DNA of 64,000 nucleotides, taken from positions 1-64,000 of the forward strand of contig CAMDWI010000005.1 of assembly GCA_945878555.1 (NCBI GenBank), in the 5' to 3' direction. The notes under the pieces are model-generated. The model was not told where the DNA came from, searched no databases, and was given only the letters and a program-made list of their open reading frames with translations. The position numbers and the translations under genes were made by a program. Of the stretch, positions 63,497 through 64,000 are shown piece after piece; position 1 is the stretch's first letter; the number at the start of each line of letters is the position of its first letter. This DNA comes from Klebsiella pneumoniae (GTDB lineage: Bacteria > Pseudomonadota > Gammaproteobacteria > Eutrophobiales > Eutrophobiaceae).

Positions 63497-63780
63497 TGAG
63501 TGTCAAACCTGCCGATAATATTTTTGAACAACTCGGATTTGAAAAACCCGAGGCAGCGAATTTGAAAATCCGCGCAGAGTTATTACTGGAAATTCGTGAA
63601 CATCTGCGCAAGAAAGGTTTGAAACAGAAAGAAGCGGCGGAGCTGCTGGAAATTAATCAACCCGAAGTCAGTGCGTTGATGAATGGCATGATCTACAAGT
63701 TCAGCATTGATGCACTGGTGAATATGCTCGCGAGGCTGGGGCAAGAGGTGAAAATCATACGCCGCCGTAAGGCCGCCTGA
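63496..63780 (+). CDS. XRE-family antitoxin of the HigB-like toxin
   Basis: 94 residues. A helix-turn-helix domain (HLRKKGLKQKEAAELLEINQ, then PEVSALMNG) is preceded by a toxin-binding N-terminus (IFEQLGFEKPEAANLKIRAE). It neutralises the toxin and represses the operon by the palindrome at 63141-63158. It ends in a basic tail (RRRKAA). Confidence 0.93.
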   Translation: MSVKPADNIFEQLGFEKPEAANLKIRAELLLEIREHLRKKGLKQKEAAELLEINQPEVSALMNGMIYKFSIDALVNMLARLGQEVKIIRRRKAA

Positions 63781-63862
63781 ATCTTGTTTATGGGGCAGAT
63801 GACTTAATTCAGTGAGATGTCCGGGCGATTAAGTAAATAGACACTTGATTCGTCAATTCTGT

Positions 63863-64000
63863 TTACTTCTGCCTGTTGATTTTTACCTTGTTCTGGATCA
63901 GCCAGCGCAAGGCCTTGTTTACAGATTCCGAGTCCGGAAATGCCTTGGCAACATCGGCATCCAGAAAGATCACGTTGGTGCCCTCTGCATATTGCCTGGC
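63863..64000 (-). CDS. Antitoxin-like protein, C-terminal part (runs off right edge)
   Basis: The last 45 residues of a gene that starts beyond the window: ARQYAEGTNVIFLDADVAK then AFPDSESVNKALRWLIQN and KVKINRQK with a TAA. I recall this pattern (YAEGTNVxxLDxDVAxxFPDSxSVNxALR) from small proteins often beside toxin genes, so an antitoxin role is inference. The 3' end shares 16 bases with 62454-62469. Confidence 0.65.
   Translation of the reverse strand, partial: ARQYAEGTNVIFLDADVAKAFPDSESVNKALRWLIQNKVKINRQK

Overview
The window reads as chromosome from a free-living, aerobic, Gram-negative gammaproteobacterium of moderate GC. The evidence is the conserved gene orders tpiA-secG-tRNA-Leu(GAG), trpS-scpA-scpB-rluB and clpS-clpA, together with BolA, YciB, SodC, KatG, a TonB-dependent receptor and periplasmic c-type cytochromes. 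The PQQ dehydrogenase, YtcJ-type amidohydrolases and four PEP-CTERM proteins suggest a marine or sediment heterotroph with some capacity for inorganic sulfur chemistry. I cannot name the genus from sequence alone. No rRNA, CRISPR array, prophage or complete insertion sequence is visible.

Layout. 0-3 kb: 5' end of a TonB-dependent receptor gene and a PQQ dehydrogenase. 3-14 kb: housekeeping block (tRNA-Leu, secG, tpiA, endonuclease III-like, rluB, scpB, scpA, trpS and yciO on the minus strand; yciB, yciI, bolA and dam on the plus strand; then a CHAD protein). 13.4-19 kb: a MoxR / DUF58 / BatD-like / two von Willebrand A operon. 19-25.2 kb: a catabolic-looking cluster with two paralogous exported amidohydrolases on opposite strands, a B3-like metallo-hydrolase, a cytochrome c and a truncated PQQ dehydrogenase N-terminus. 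25-34.8 kb: DUF4159 protein, citrate synthase, two tandem SET-domain proteins, dapE, a NUDIX hydrolase, clpS-clpA and sodC. 35-45.4 kb: four PEP-CTERM proteins, a TPR protein, katG and a small outer-membrane barrel. 45.7-54.9 kb: diheme cytochrome c, CheB-CheR-PAS fusion with a PAS partner, OmpA, MlaC-like protein, a 48-residue Cys-rich protein, HMA-SafE fusion and an SRAP peptidase. 54.9-62.2 kb: short-chain dehydrogenase, LysE exporter, Tat-exported amidohydrolase, HbpS/GlcG-like protein, sulfite-dehydrogenase-like molybdoenzyme with its cytochrome, and an exported alpha/beta hydrolase. 62.2-64 kb: a graveyard of toxin-antitoxin modules.

Several points cut across genes. (1) At least ten genes, nearly all for exported proteins, carry an uninterrupted run of 5-9 G at the ribosome-binding position; housekeeping genes do not. 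(2) The Dam methylase has no ATG, GTG or TTG upstream of its conserved N-terminus and seems to start at ATT or ATA overlapping the bolA stop. (3) The right end holds one intact HigBA-like locus whose predicted promoter makes the toxin mRNA leaderless, and beside it a second locus that kept its promoter, operator palindrome and antitoxin but lost nearly all of its toxin gene. (4) Small genes were recovered by reading the sequence directly: a Cys-rich 48-residue protein at 52.7 kb, an antitoxin-like 41-residue ORF at 62.2 kb and a partial antitoxin-like ORF at the right edge.
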